Source of the DNA: CALOCV01 sp942491955
GTDB lineage: Bacteria > Chlamydiota > Chlamydiia > Chlamydiales > CALOCV01
Direction of reading: 5' to 3'
Assembly (NCBI GenBank): GCA_942491955.1
Contig: CALOCV010000020.1
Location: forward strand, 1-25,951
DNA length: 25,951 bases
The position numbers and the translations under genes were made by a program. Positions 15,574-23,271 of the stretch are shown here, piece after piece (positions within the stretch are counted from its first letter, which is position 1; each line of letters begins with the position of its first letter). The notes below the pieces were generated by a model. That model did not search any database and was not told the origin of the DNA. It saw nothing but the letters and a program-made list of their open reading frames with translations.

Positions 15574-17589
15574 ATGTTGTATTGGATTCGTCGCTATCAG
15601 CAGTTCATTTATGTCACGATTACCGTTGTGATTGTCATCTCTTTCACCTTCTTCGGCACGTACGGCGCGTTCCAATCGCCCTATCCTAAAGATGACGTCG
15701 TTTTCCGCGCCTGGGACGGATCAAAAGTCAAACGCTCCGAACTCGAGTCGTTCGCCCACTTTATCGCTTCCGATCAAGAAGAAAAAAAAATCTATGGCGG
15801 AGCATGGGGACCTAATTTTCTCAACAACGGCGTTATCAAACGCGATTTTATGGAGTCAGGCCTGTTTCCTTTGCTTTTTTCTGCCTATCGCAATGTTTTC
15901 ATAAGCGATTTGGAAAGGAAACGGACCAAAGAGAGGCATTATCGCCTCTATCGACACCCACAAGCTCCTTTTATCAACACAAAACAAGTGTGGAGCAGCG
16001 TGGCTCAGGATTTATTGGACAAATACGACACCTTCCAAAAAATCGAAAATCCAACAACCGAAGAGGCTATAGCTGCACGGATCGAGCTTTTCCTCGCTGA
16101 AAGATCTTTTCCTAGCTCTGCTCTTCGCTACGCTCTCCGCTTTCAGGAGAAACAGTACCAACAACTAATTCCCGATCGCAATCTAGAATACGCTGACCTC
16201 ACCCTCTTTGGTTACCACCATGCCGAAGATTGGTTTGGCCCAGCAGCAGTCCGTTTCATGAGTGCTTTTGTGATCAACACGGCAAAAATGGCAGAAAAAC
16301 AAGGGTATCGCGTCTCGGCAAAAGAGGCTTGGAACGATCTCCTAGCTCAAGCTGACAAGAGTCTTCAAGAGAACCCTAACCAAAGAATAGGCTCTACAGA
16401 ACAATATCTGCACGAACAGCTCCGAAGGATGGGAATGGACAAATCGCGAGCCACAGAAATCTGGAGAGAGGTCCTTCTTTTCCGCAAAGTGCTTCACGAG
16501 CAAGGAAGGCAGGGAATTGTCGATGAAGTAGCAACAGCGATGCTGGATCCCTATAGAAAAAAATACGTTGAAGTGGATCTCTATCAATGGCCCTCGGCCT
16601 TGCAGATCACGCATTTTCGCGATTTACAACACCTCTTCACCTATATGGATGCGGTATCTTCAAAAAAAATCCAGCGAGAATGCGTACTTCCCAAAACGCA
16701 CGCCCCTTTGCAAGAAATTGAGAAGCAAACACCGGAACTCGTACAAAACCAATTTGTCCTTGATATCGCTTCGGTCAATCAACACGTCTTAGCGACACAG
16801 ATCCCCATCAAAGAGACATGGGAATGGGAGGTCCACGAAAGAAACTGGCCCTGTATTCGGGAACGATTCCCCGAAATCGGCGGAGAACAACAGACAACAC
16901 GCGAAGAACGGTTTGCTCTGTTGGATCGCCTCTCCAATAAGGTGCGAGCAAAAATCGATCAGTTTGCGAGGATAACGATCATAGAAAATAATCCAGAACG
17001 GTTGGTTCATGCTCTCGAACAAACAGCTGCTGTACGAAAAACGATCTCCTTGCGCAAACGAGGAGGCAATGTTCCGTTGCCTGGGTTTGCTGGCAAGCCC
17101 ATCGAACAGGAGAACTTCGTTAAACTTCTTGAGACAGCGGCATTGCCAGAGATGCAAGAAGTGACAAAAGATGCCCTCTCCTTTTTTACCCCTGATAATA
17201 TCCATTACTACCGCATCACCCCTGTTGAACAAGCTCCAGAAAAACACCTTTTCCTCTTTGAAGAGGCGCAACGAGATGGCACGTTAGAATCATTGACCCT
17301 CAGAAAATTGGAGACGTTCTATCAAACCCTTCGTGGAAAAAATCCTACCTCCTACCAAAAGCAGGATGGTTCTTGGAAAGAACTCCGTGAAGTGCGCGAT
17401 GAGGTTGCCGCTCTTTATTGGAAAGATCGACTCGATGCTCTGCGTACATCTTTAAAAAATAGCGAAGCCTCATTCGATGCCTTAGCACAACACGCTCTGG
17501 AAAATGAATTCCGCAAAGAAATGGAAAAAATCCAAAAAGAAGATAAGAGCCCAGTACAAGACCCTTTGTACAACAATGGATGCCAATAA
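15574..17589 (+). CDS. membrane-anchored PpiD/SurA N-terminal-like protein
   Basis: The protein has 671 residues. A short positively charged start (MLYWIRRYQQ) is followed by one membrane segment (FIYVTITVVIVISFTFFGTY, about 11-30), which gives a cytosolic N-terminus and a large periplasmic part. This opening, and DDVVFRAWDGSKVKRSELESF right after it, resemble the PpiD/SurA_N_3 layout in which a 'V..G..I...E' strand-helix begins the chaperone domain. The rest is long, hydrophilic and helix-rich. I do not see a convincing parvulin (PPIase) domain. A chaperone role for exported proteins is therefore likely but not shown. TAAGG stands eight bases before the ATG. The gene begins a series running to gcsH. 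Confidence 0.7.
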   Translation: MLYWIRRYQQFIYVTITVVIVISFTFFGTYGAFQSPYPKDDVVFRAWDGSKVKRSELESFAHFIASDQEEKKIYGGAWGPNFLNNGVIKRDFMESGLFPLLFSAYRNVFISDLERKRTKERHYRLYRHPQAPFINTKQVWSSVAQDLLDKYDTFQKIENPTTEEAIAARIELFLAERSFPSSALRYALRFQEKQYQQLIPDRNLEYADLTLFGYHHAEDWFGPAAVRFMSAFVINTAKMAEKQGYRVSAKEAWNDLLAQADKSLQENPNQRIGSTEQYLHEQLRRMGMDKSRATEIWREVLLFRKVLHEQGRQGIVDEVATAMLDPYRKKYVEVDLYQWPSALQITHFRDLQHLFTYMDAVSSKKIQRECVLPKTHAPLQEIEKQTPELVQNQFVLDIASVNQHVLATQIPIKETWEWEVHERNWPCIRERFPEIGGEQQTTREERFALLDRLSNKVRAKIDQFARITIIENNPERLVHALEQTAAVRKTISLRKRGGNVPLPGFAGKPIEQENFVKLLETAALPEMQEVTKDALSFFTPDNIHYYRITPVEQAPEKHLFLFEEAQRDGTLESLTLRKLETFYQTLRGKNPTSYQKQDGSWKELREVRDEVAALYWKDRLDALRTSLKNSEASFDALAQHALENEFRKEMEKIQKEDKSPVQDPLYNNGCQ

Positions 17590-17610
17590 AAGAGAAAATC
17601 AAACACATTG

Positions 17611-17889
17611 ATGATCCTTCTCTTTCACCCGTGCAAGAGGCTTTTTCTTTTAAATGACGGCGACTGGTCCTCTCTTCTTGTCGATGAGCGCGGCAACCGC
17701 TGTTTTTATCAAAAACAAAAAGAGGGAATCACAGAGCCTGATGAAACGCAAATCGCTCATGTCGATCAACTCCTCTCATGGAAAGCGCAACAGACATGGC
17801 TACAATCCCTTCTTCCGGAACTCGAAGAGAGAAAAGCTCTTGCTATCGATTATCTTCTTCCTAAAAGGGAACCGGAGGCGGATGTTTGA
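17611..17889 (+). CDS. small hypothetical protein
   Basis: A 92-residue product with no family I recognise. The ATG at 17611 is preferred over a TTG at 17608. The N-terminus MILLFHPCKRLFLLNDGDW is hydrophobic but short and not a clear signal peptide; the middle (DERGNRCFYQK) and the helical tail (QQTWLQSLLPELEERKALA) are soluble. Its stop overlaps the ATG of the next gene (17882-17889), which is strong evidence that it is a real translated gene in one operon. Confidence 0.6.
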   Translation: MILLFHPCKRLFLLNDGDWSSLLVDERGNRCFYQKQKEGITEPDETQIAHVDQLLSWKAQQTWLQSLLPELEERKALAIDYLLPKREPEADV

Positions 17890-18535
17890 CGAACGGTTTC
17901 CACTACTTACGCCCATCTCTTTCTTTGCTCTTGAAGCCGATATCCATCCACTTCATACAACCAATGTCCCCTGCCGCATCCTTGAGAAGGAGAGAGATGC
18001 CTTTCTTCTCCCTTCAACAGCGTCATTGACCAATGAGGAATCCTTTGCCACCGTTGCTATCGCGTGGCATCCGGAGGGGATTGCCCTCCATATCGATGTT
18101 GATAAACCTATCGAACGGGTTTCCTATCCCGATCTAAAATATACCGATAGCGTGGAACTCTTTATCGATACCCGCAATCGAAAAACCGCAGGTTTTGCCA
18201 ATCGCTTTTGCCACCATTTTTTTTTCCTTGCGGAACCTTACCTGGAACACTTCTTCGGTGAGATCACCCGCTTCCGTACCGATGATGCCCATCCTCTATG
18301 TCAGCCAGAAGATCTTTTTTGCCACATTCACAAAAGAAAAAAAAGCTACGGGATGGATATTTTCCTTCCCAAAGAGTGCTTAATCGGATACTCTCCCGAT
18401 GATTTTTCCAAAATCGGCTTCAATTACCGCATCCACCGACCCGACGGCAAGACACAACATTTTGCAGCCCGCACCGATGAATACGCTGTCGAGAGCCACC
18501 CCTCTCTATGGGGCTCTTTAAATATGCTAAAATAG
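17882..18535 (+). CDS. CBM9-like domain protein
   Basis: The frame is open upstream, but the ATG at 17882 is chosen because GGAGG lies four bases before it and it overlaps the preceding stop. The 217-residue product resembles the family 9 carbohydrate-binding-like fold: VAIAWHPEGIALHIDVDKP, then DSVELFIDTRNRKT as the central DSVElfiDtR motif, HHFFFLAEP, and a terminal GFNYRIHRPDGKTQHFA with HPSLWGSLNM. No signal peptide is present. Such domains in bacteria often bind sugars, but the ligand here is unknown. It ends 14 bases before gcsH, in the place where Chlamydia carries a hypothetical gene next to gcsH. Confidence 0.7.
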   Translation: MFDERFPLLTPISFFALEADIHPLHTTNVPCRILEKERDAFLLPSTASLTNEESFATVAIAWHPEGIALHIDVDKPIERVSYPDLKYTDSVELFIDTRNRKTAGFANRFCHHFFFLAEPYLEHFFGEITRFRTDDAHPLCQPEDLFCHIHKRKKSYGMDIFLPKECLIGYSPDDFSKIGFNYRIHRPDGKTQHFAARTDEYAVESHPSLWGSLNMLK

Positions 18536-18549
18536 ACACGGATTGTTGT

Positions 18550-18876
18550 ATGAAGAAAAAAATAGTCGAATACACCGATACTTACGAATGGATCGATCAC
18601 CAAGAAGATCGGGTGCGTGTAGGGATATCCCAAGAAGGGCTCCGCGTCATCGGCGAAATTGTCGCCATCGAACTACCACAACCCGGCCAAGAAATCAAAA
18701 AAGATGAACAGATTGCCATTGTGGAGTCGTCAAAAGCTGCAACGGAACTCTATAGCCCTCTTACAGGAAAAGTCGTCCGTGTCAATACGGCTCTAACAGA
18801 TCACATATCCTTACTCAATCTCGACCCAGAAGGGGAAGGGTGGCTTTACGAAATCTTGCCCGATGCATTTTCATGA
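18550..18876 (+). CDS. gcsH: glycine cleavage system H protein
   Basis: The H protein is a small carrier whose lipoyl-lysine shuttles the aminomethyl group between cleavage-system enzymes. The lipoylation motif is intact: VESSKAATELYSPLTG with Lys62. The usual opening YTDTYEWID..DRVRVGISQ is present. The start at 18550 (MKKKIVEYTD) is chosen by homology; an in-frame ATG at 18508 would overlap the preceding gene. The 108-residue length is slightly short for the family (~125). P, T and L proteins are not in the window. Chlamydiae commonly keep gcsH with lplA but not the full pathway. Its last 31 bases overlap the stop end of the convergent rpn gene, and its last 71 bases are copied within the downstream array. 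Confidence 0.95.
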   Translation: MKKKIVEYTDTYEWIDHQEDRVRVGISQEGLRVIGEIVAIELPQPGQEIKKDEQIAIVESSKAATELYSPLTGKVVRVNTALTDHISLLNLDPEGEGWLYEILPDAFS

Positions 18877-19163
18877 GCAGGAATGAAAGTCTTTTCGATG
18901 GTTTGGATCTGTTCTTTAGAAAGCTCTGTTAGTGCAATAATGTCTTCCACAGAAGATCCTCGTCGCAGCATTTTTTCTGCCAATTTGTGCATGGTGCGTT
19001 CGCGGCCTTTTTTTAGTCCCTCAGTCAACCCTTGTTCTCGACCCTCAGTCAACCCTTTTTCTCGACCCTCAGTCAACCCTTGTTCTCGACCCTCAGTCAA
19101 CCCTTTTTCTCGACCCTCTGTATAGCTATATTGCAATCGTGCGTGTTCATCTCGAAGAGCCAT
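18846..19163 (-). other. candidate internal RpnS-type frame of copy 1
   Basis: The in-frame ATG for Met221 (MALRDEHARLQ) would yield a separate 105-residue C-terminal protein that contains the eight-residue repeats and the last ~55 residues. E. coli Rpn antitoxins are made this way. No strong Shine-Dalgarno is visible before the ATG (GAAAATAGAATC), so the start is only a guess. Confidence 0.25.
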
Positions 19164-19823
19164 GATTCTATTTTCGTAGACTTCTAGATCTTCTTTCGAC
19201 CAGTTGAGCCGATCGACAATAGAGAAGGCCTCTTTGATGGCCTCTTCGTAAATGATGTCAGGGATGGTCTCCAATTGTTTGGCGTGCTTTAAAAAATAAA
19301 TCCATTTGTCCGCTATCGTAACGAGCTCACATTCTTGTTTAGCAAACTTAGGCAATTCAACAAAAGTGAATGTTAAATCTTTGATAATGTGTTCATTCGA
19401 TTCAAAATTATAAATTTTATGAGAAGAAATAGGATCTGGATCTTTGCTAAAAGTAAAATTGAGAATGCCCAAAAAAATGACGGGACGGAGATTGTCGTAA
19501 TTGTCCCCTTCATCAATCTGGCATGAGTAGTTTTTTGCCGCGTAATAGAGAACGCGCTTGTCAAAGTAACTCTGTTTTAACACCTGCATTTCTACAATGT
19601 ATTCCGAACCCTTTTGATCTGTACAACGGACATCGAGAATTGTGGCTTTTGATCCCTTAATATGGGGAGCTTGGTTTGGATTCAACAAGACGACATTGGT
19701 AATGATCTCCTCACCGTGTCGATTGAGCATACTATTGAGAAAATGAATGAGGAGATCTTTTTTATTTTCATTGCCGAAAACTTTCTTAAAAGCATAGTCG
19801 TTGGTTGGATCGAGGAAATGCAT
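18846..19823 (-). CDS. Rpn-family recombination-promoting nuclease, copy 1
   Basis: This 325-residue protein belongs to the Rpn/PD-(D/E)XK_2 family (COG5464-type). The start MHFLDPTNDYAFKKVFG is the family signature. The nuclease core is Asp64 in ATILDVRCTD and Glu78-x-Gln80 in YIVEMQV; then YYAAKNYSCQIDEGDNY and GILNFTF follow. A helical tail carries four perfect eight-residue repeats (TEGREKGL / TEGREQGL, 236-267) and a degenerate fifth (TEGLKKGR). Known relatives cleave DNA and promote RecA-independent recombination; in E. coli they are reported to act as toxins with an internally encoded antitoxin. The start is supported by AAAGGG about 10 bases upstream and by a good promoter. The stop overlaps the convergent end of gcsH by 31 bases. 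Confidence 0.93.
   Translation of the reverse strand: MHFLDPTNDYAFKKVFGNENKKDLLIHFLNSMLNRHGEEIITNVVLLNPNQAPHIKGSKATILDVRCTDQKGSEYIVEMQVLKQSYFDKRVLYYAAKNYSCQIDEGDNYDNLRPVIFLGILNFTFSKDPDPISSHKIYNFESNEHIIKDLTFTFVELPKFAKQECELVTIADKWIYFLKHAKQLETIPDIIYEEAIKEAFSIVDRLNWSKEDLEVYENRIMALRDEHARLQYSYTEGREKGLTEGREQGLTEGREKGLTEGREQGLTEGLKKGRERTMHKLAEKMLRRGSSVEDIIALTELSKEQIQTIEKTFIPAHENASGKIS
19021..19116 (-). repeat. 24-base coding repeat, four units (copy 1)
   Basis: Four head-to-tail 24-base units, each encoding TEGRE(K/Q)GL in rpn copy 1. The K and Q forms alternate. A fifth diverged unit (LKKG) follows at the protein level. Confidence 0.95.
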
Positions 19824-19842
19824 GGATAAAGATCCCTTTTAT

Positions 19843-19867
19843 GAGCCATTCACAAGGGGAATGGCTC
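19843..19867 (-). promoter_or_regulatory. leader hairpin upstream of rpn copy 1
   Basis: Perfect eight-base arms gagccatt and aatggctc with a nine-base loop, between the promoter and the ribosome binding site. It recurs in the other units. It may be an mRNA structure or an operator-like palindrome. Confidence 0.55.
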
Positions 19868-19880
19868 TTTATAAGAAGCC

Positions 19881-19909
19881 ATTGTAAAAAATAGATGGGT
19901 TGCATTCAA
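19881..19909 (-). promoter_or_regulatory. sigma-70-type promoter of rpn copy 1
   Basis: On the minus strand TTGAAT and TACAAT are separated by 17 bases, about 58 bases before the ATG. The same promoter recurs at 21121-21149, 22307-22335 and 24630-24658. Confidence 0.65.
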
Positions 19910-20021
19910 CCAATTTTTGATAAAATTACCAAAATCCTACATTTCGAGGGTCGTGAGCTAATTTTTTTGAATTAGTTCAGAGAAATCTGCTACTGTGTTT
20001 TTTTTAACAAAAGGACACAAC

Positions 20022-20092
20022 TATCCTTACTCAATCTCGACCCGGAAGGGGAAGGGTGGCTTTACGAAATCTTGCCCGATGCATTTTCATGA
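20022..20092 (+). pseudogene. captured 3' end of gcsH (unit 2)
   Basis: This repeats gcsH 18806-18876 almost exactly and would encode the last ~22 residues (LLNLDPEGEGWLYEILPDAF). It has no start and is carried only because the duplicated unit begins inside gcsH. Its strand is opposite to the rpn gene it overlaps. Confidence 0.9.
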
Positions 20093-21063
20093 GCAGGAAC
20101 GAAAGTCTTTTCGATGGTTTGGATCTGTTCTTTAGAAAGCTCTGTTAGTGCAATAATATCTTCCACTGAAGATCCTCGTCGCAGCATTTTTTCTGCCAAT
20201 TTGCGCATGGTGCGTTCGCGGCCTTTTTTTAGTCCCTCAGTCAATCCTTGTTCTCGACCCTCAGTCAATCCTTGTTCTCGACCCTCAGTCAACCCTTTTT
20301 CTCGACCCTCAGTCAACCCTTGTTCTCGACCCTCAGTCAACCCTTGTTCTCGACCCTCAGTATAGCTATATTGCAATCGTGCGTGTTCATCTCGAAGGGC
20401 CATGATTCTATTTTCGTAGACTTCTAGATCTTCTTTCGACCAGTTGAGCCGATCGACAATAGAGAAGGCCTCTTTGATGGCCTCTTCGCAAATGATGTCA
20501 GGGATGGTCTCCAATTGTTTGGCGTGCTTTAAAAAATAAATCCATTTGTCCGCTATCGTAACGAGCTCACATTCTTGTTTAGCAAACTTAGGTAATTCAA
20601 CAAAAGTGAATGTTAAATCTTTGATAATGTGTTCATTCGATTCAAAATTATAAATTTTATGAGAAGAAATAGGATCTGGATCTTTGCTAAAAGTAAAATT
20701 GAGAATGCCCAAAAGAATGACGGGACGGAGATTGTCGTAATTGTCCCCTTCATCAATCTGGCATGAGTAGTTTTTTGCCGCGTAATAGAGAACGCGCTTG
20801 TCAAAGTAACTCTGTTTTAACACCTGCATTTCTACAATGTATTCCGAACCCTTTTGATCTGTACAACGGACATCGAGAATTGTGGCTTTTGATCCCTTAA
20901 TATGGGGAGCTTGGTTTGGATTCAACAAGACGACATTGGTAATGATCTCCTCACCGTGTCGATTGAGCATACTATTGAGAAAATGAATGAGGAGATCTTT
21001 TTTATTTTCATTGCCGAAAACTTTCTTAAAAGCATAGTCGTTGGTTGGATCGAGGAAATGCAT
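20062..21063 (-). CDS. Rpn-family nuclease, copy 2
   Basis: This 333-residue copy is nearly identical to copy 1. The nuclease core is unchanged (Asp64, Glu78, Gln80). It has one extra eight-residue repeat, giving five perfect units plus the LKKG unit, and a few substitutions (for example Ile-Cys for Ile-Tyr near 191-192, Val for Ile near the C-terminus). An equivalent internal Met221 frame spans 20062-20403 and would give 113 residues. The leader hairpin and promoter are intact (promoter at 21121-21149). It looks functional. Its 3' end overlaps the captured gcsH tail, as copy 1 overlaps true gcsH. Confidence 0.93.
   Translation of the reverse strand: MHFLDPTNDYAFKKVFGNENKKDLLIHFLNSMLNRHGEEIITNVVLLNPNQAPHIKGSKATILDVRCTDQKGSEYIVEMQVLKQSYFDKRVLYYAAKNYSCQIDEGDNYDNLRPVILLGILNFTFSKDPDPISSHKIYNFESNEHIIKDLTFTFVELPKFAKQECELVTIADKWIYFLKHAKQLETIPDIICEEAIKEAFSIVDRLNWSKEDLEVYENRIMALRDEHARLQYSYTEGREQGLTEGREQGLTEGREKGLTEGREQGLTEGREQGLTEGLKKGRERTMRKLAEKMLRRGSSVEDIIALTELSKEQIQTIEKTFVPAHENASGKIS
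20237..20356 (-). repeat. 24-base coding repeat, five units (copy 2)
   Basis: Five exact-length units encode TEGRE(Q/K)GL. One more unit than copy 1 explains the full length difference between tandem units 1 and 2. Confidence 0.95.
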
Positions 21064-21120
21064 GGATAAAGATCCCTTTTATGAGCCATTCACAAGGGGA
21101 ATGGCTCTTTATAAGAAGCC

Positions 21121-21149
21121 ATTGTAAAAAATAGATGGGTTGCATTCAA
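21121..21149 (-). promoter_or_regulatory. promoter of rpn copy 2
   Basis: TTGAAT, 17-base spacer, TACAAT on the minus strand, identical to the copy 1 promoter. Confidence 0.65.
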
Positions 21150-21261
21150 CCAATTTTTGATAAAATTACCAAAATCCTACATTTCGAGGGTCGTGAGCTA
21201 ATTTTTTTGAATTAGTTCAGAGAAATCTGCTACTGTGTTTTTTTTAACAAAAGGACACAAT

Positions 21262-21332
21262 TATCCTTACTCAATCTCGACCCAGAAGGGGAAGGGTGGC
21301 TTTACGAAATCTTGCCCGATGCATTTTCATGA
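21262..21332 (+). pseudogene. captured 3' end of gcsH (unit 3)
   Basis: A third copy of the gcsH tail, without a start codon, at the edge of unit 3. Confidence 0.9.
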
Positions 21333-22249
21333 GCAGGAACGAAAGTCTTTTCGATGGTTTGGATCTGTTCTTTAGAAAGCTCTGTTAGTGCAATAATGTC
21401 TTCCACTGAAGATCCTCGTCGCAGCATTTTTTCTGCCAATTTGCGCATGGTGCGTTCGCGGCCTTTTTTAGTCCTTAGTCAACCTTGTTCTCGACCCTCA
21501 GTCAATCCTTGTTCTCGACCCTCAGTCAACCCTTTTTCTCGACCCTCTGTATAGCTATATTGCAATCGTGCGTGTTCATCTCGAAGGGCCATGATTCTAT
21601 TTTCGTAGACTTCTAGATCTTCTTTCGACCAGTTGAGCCGATCGACAATAGAGAAGGCCTCTTTGATGGCCTCTTCGCAAATGATGTCAGGGATGGTCTC
21701 CAATTGTTTGGCGTGCTTTAAAAAATAAATCCATTTGTCCGCTATCGTAACGAGCTCACATTCTTGTTTAGCAAACTTAGGCAATTCAACAAAAGTGAAT
21801 GTTAAATCTTTGATAATGTGTTCATTCGATTCAAAATTATAAATTTTACGAGAAGAAATAGGATCTGGATCCTTGCTAAAAGTAAAATTGAGAATGCCCC
21901 AAAAAATGACGGGACGGAGATTGTCGTAATTGTCCCCTTCATCAATCTGGCATGAGTATTTTTTTGCCGTGTAGAGAACGCGCTTGTCAAAGTAACTCTG
22001 TTTTAACACCTGCATTTCTACAATGTATTCCGAACCCTTTTGATCTGTACAACGGACATCGAGAATTGTGGCTTTTGATCCCTTAATATGGGGAGCTTGG
22101 TTTGGATTCAACAAGATGACATTGGTAATGGTCTCCTCACCGTGTCGATTGAGCATACTATTGAGAAAATGAATGAGGAGATCTTTTTTATTTTCATTGC
22201 CGAAAACTTTCTTAAAAGCATAGTCGTTGGTTGGATCGAGGAAATGCAT
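21302..22249 (-). pseudogene. Rpn-family nuclease, copy 3, truncated in the repeat region
   Basis: From the ATG at 22249 the frame is open for 256 residues, including the nuclease core and two and a half eight-residue repeats, and ends at a TGA at 21479. Three single-base losses between 21470 and 21485 (in the T-run, in the CCCTC and in the CCCTT) sum to three bases. The frame is therefore shifted only briefly, and the C-terminal coding sequence below it is intact in the original frame. One codon is also lost near residue 93 (VLYTAKKYS instead of VLYYAAKNYS). The shortened protein keeps the nuclease domain but lacks the C-terminal tail. If C-terminal fragments restrain the nuclease, such a copy would matter; it may also simply be decaying. 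Confidence 0.85.
21476..21545 (-). repeat. 24-base coding repeat, three units, one damaged (copy 3)
   Basis: Two intact units (21498-21521, 21522-21545) and one with deletions that creates the early stop of copy 3. Confidence 0.85.
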
Positions 22250-22306
22250 GGATAAAGATCCCTTTTATGAGCCATTCACAAGGGGAATGGCTCTTTATAA
22301 GAAGCC

Positions 22307-22335
22307 ATTGTAAAAAATAGATGGGTTGCATTCAA
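22307..22335 (-). promoter_or_regulatory. promoter of rpn copy 3
   Basis: TTGAAT, 17-base spacer, TACAAT on the minus strand, unchanged from copies 1 and 2. Confidence 0.6.
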
Positions 22336-22445
22336 CCAATTTTTGATAAAATTACCAAAATCCTACATTTCGAGGGTCGTGAGCTAATTTTTTGAATTAG
22401 TTCAGAGAAATCTGCTACTGTGTTTTTTTAACAAAAGGACACAAT

Positions 22446-22516
22446 TATCCTTACTCAATCTCGACCCAGAAGGGGAAGGGTGGCTTTACGAAATCTTGCC
22501 CGATGCATTTTCATGA
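22446..22516 (+). pseudogene. captured 3' end of gcsH (unit 4)
   Basis: A fourth copy of the gcsH tail. Its SNPs (for example the cagaag form) match the genuine gcsH more closely than unit 2 does. Confidence 0.88.
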
Positions 22517-23270
22517 GCAGGAATGAAAGTCTTTTCGATGGTTTGGATCTGTTCTTTAGAAAGCTCTGTTAGTGCAATAATGTCTTCCACAGAAGATCCT
22601 CGTCGCAGCATTTTTTCTGCCAATTTGTGCATGGTGCGTTCGCGGCCTTTTTTTAGTCCCTCAGTCAATCCTTGTTCTCGACCCTCAGTCAACCCTTTTC
22701 TCGACCCTCAGTATAGCTATATTGCAATCGTGCGTGTTCATCTCGAAGGGCCATGATTCTATTTTCGTAGACTTCTAGATCTTCTTTCGACCAGTTGAGC
22801 CGATCGACAATAGAGAAGGCCTCTTTGATGGCCTCTTCGCAAATGATGTCAGGGATGGTCTCCAATTGTTCAGGCTGCGGTTTAAAAAATAAATCCATTT
22901 GTCCATACTGCAAAATTGTTTCACATTCTTGTTTAGCAACCGTAGTAATTCAACAAAAGTAATGTTAAATCTTATAATGTGTTCATTCGATTCAAAATTA
23001 CAAATTTTGCGAGAAGAATAGGATCTGGATCTTTTTGCTAAAAGTAAAATTGAGAATGCCCAAAAAAATGACGGACGGAGATTGTCGTAATTGTCCCCTT
23101 CATCACTCTGGCATGAGTAGTTTTTTGCCGCGTAATAGAGAACGCGCTTGTCAAAGTAACTCTGTTTTAACACCTGCATTTCTACAATGTATTCAACTTT
23201 TGATCTGTACAAATTTGACATCGAGAATTGTGGCTTTTGATCTCAATATGGGGAGCTGGGGTTTGATTCC
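22486..23270 (-). pseudogene. Rpn-family nuclease, copy 4, decayed and lacking its N-terminus
   Basis: This copy covers the C-terminus back to about codon 47, where it joins the ~181-base array. The C-terminal third is close to copy 1. The middle third is full of indels and substitutions and breaks the frame many times. Several of these differences (attacaaattttgcgag, gaagaatagg, gcaaccgta, gggagctggggttt) are shared with copy 6, so they are inherited and not random. Only two 24-base repeats remain, and one of these has lost a base. There is no start codon. Confidence 0.88.
22661..22707 (-). repeat. 24-base coding repeat, two units (copy 4)
   Basis: One intact 24-base unit and one of 23 bases, whose single-base loss breaks the reading frame. 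Confidence 0.85.
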
Positions 23271-23271
23271 A

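Noticed and set aside
18883..19125. Open frame opposite the rpn repeats (and its equivalents in other units) encoding RPSVNPCSRPSVNPFS repeats
   Set aside because: It is the antisense reading of the 24-base repeat and the conserved rpn tail; it has no ribosome binding site and its openness follows from the repeat length being a multiple of three.
19955..19978. Second hairpin (gagctaatt...aattagttc) as a rho-independent terminator
   Set aside because: The stem is AT-rich and weak, and no T-run follows it directly on either strand.
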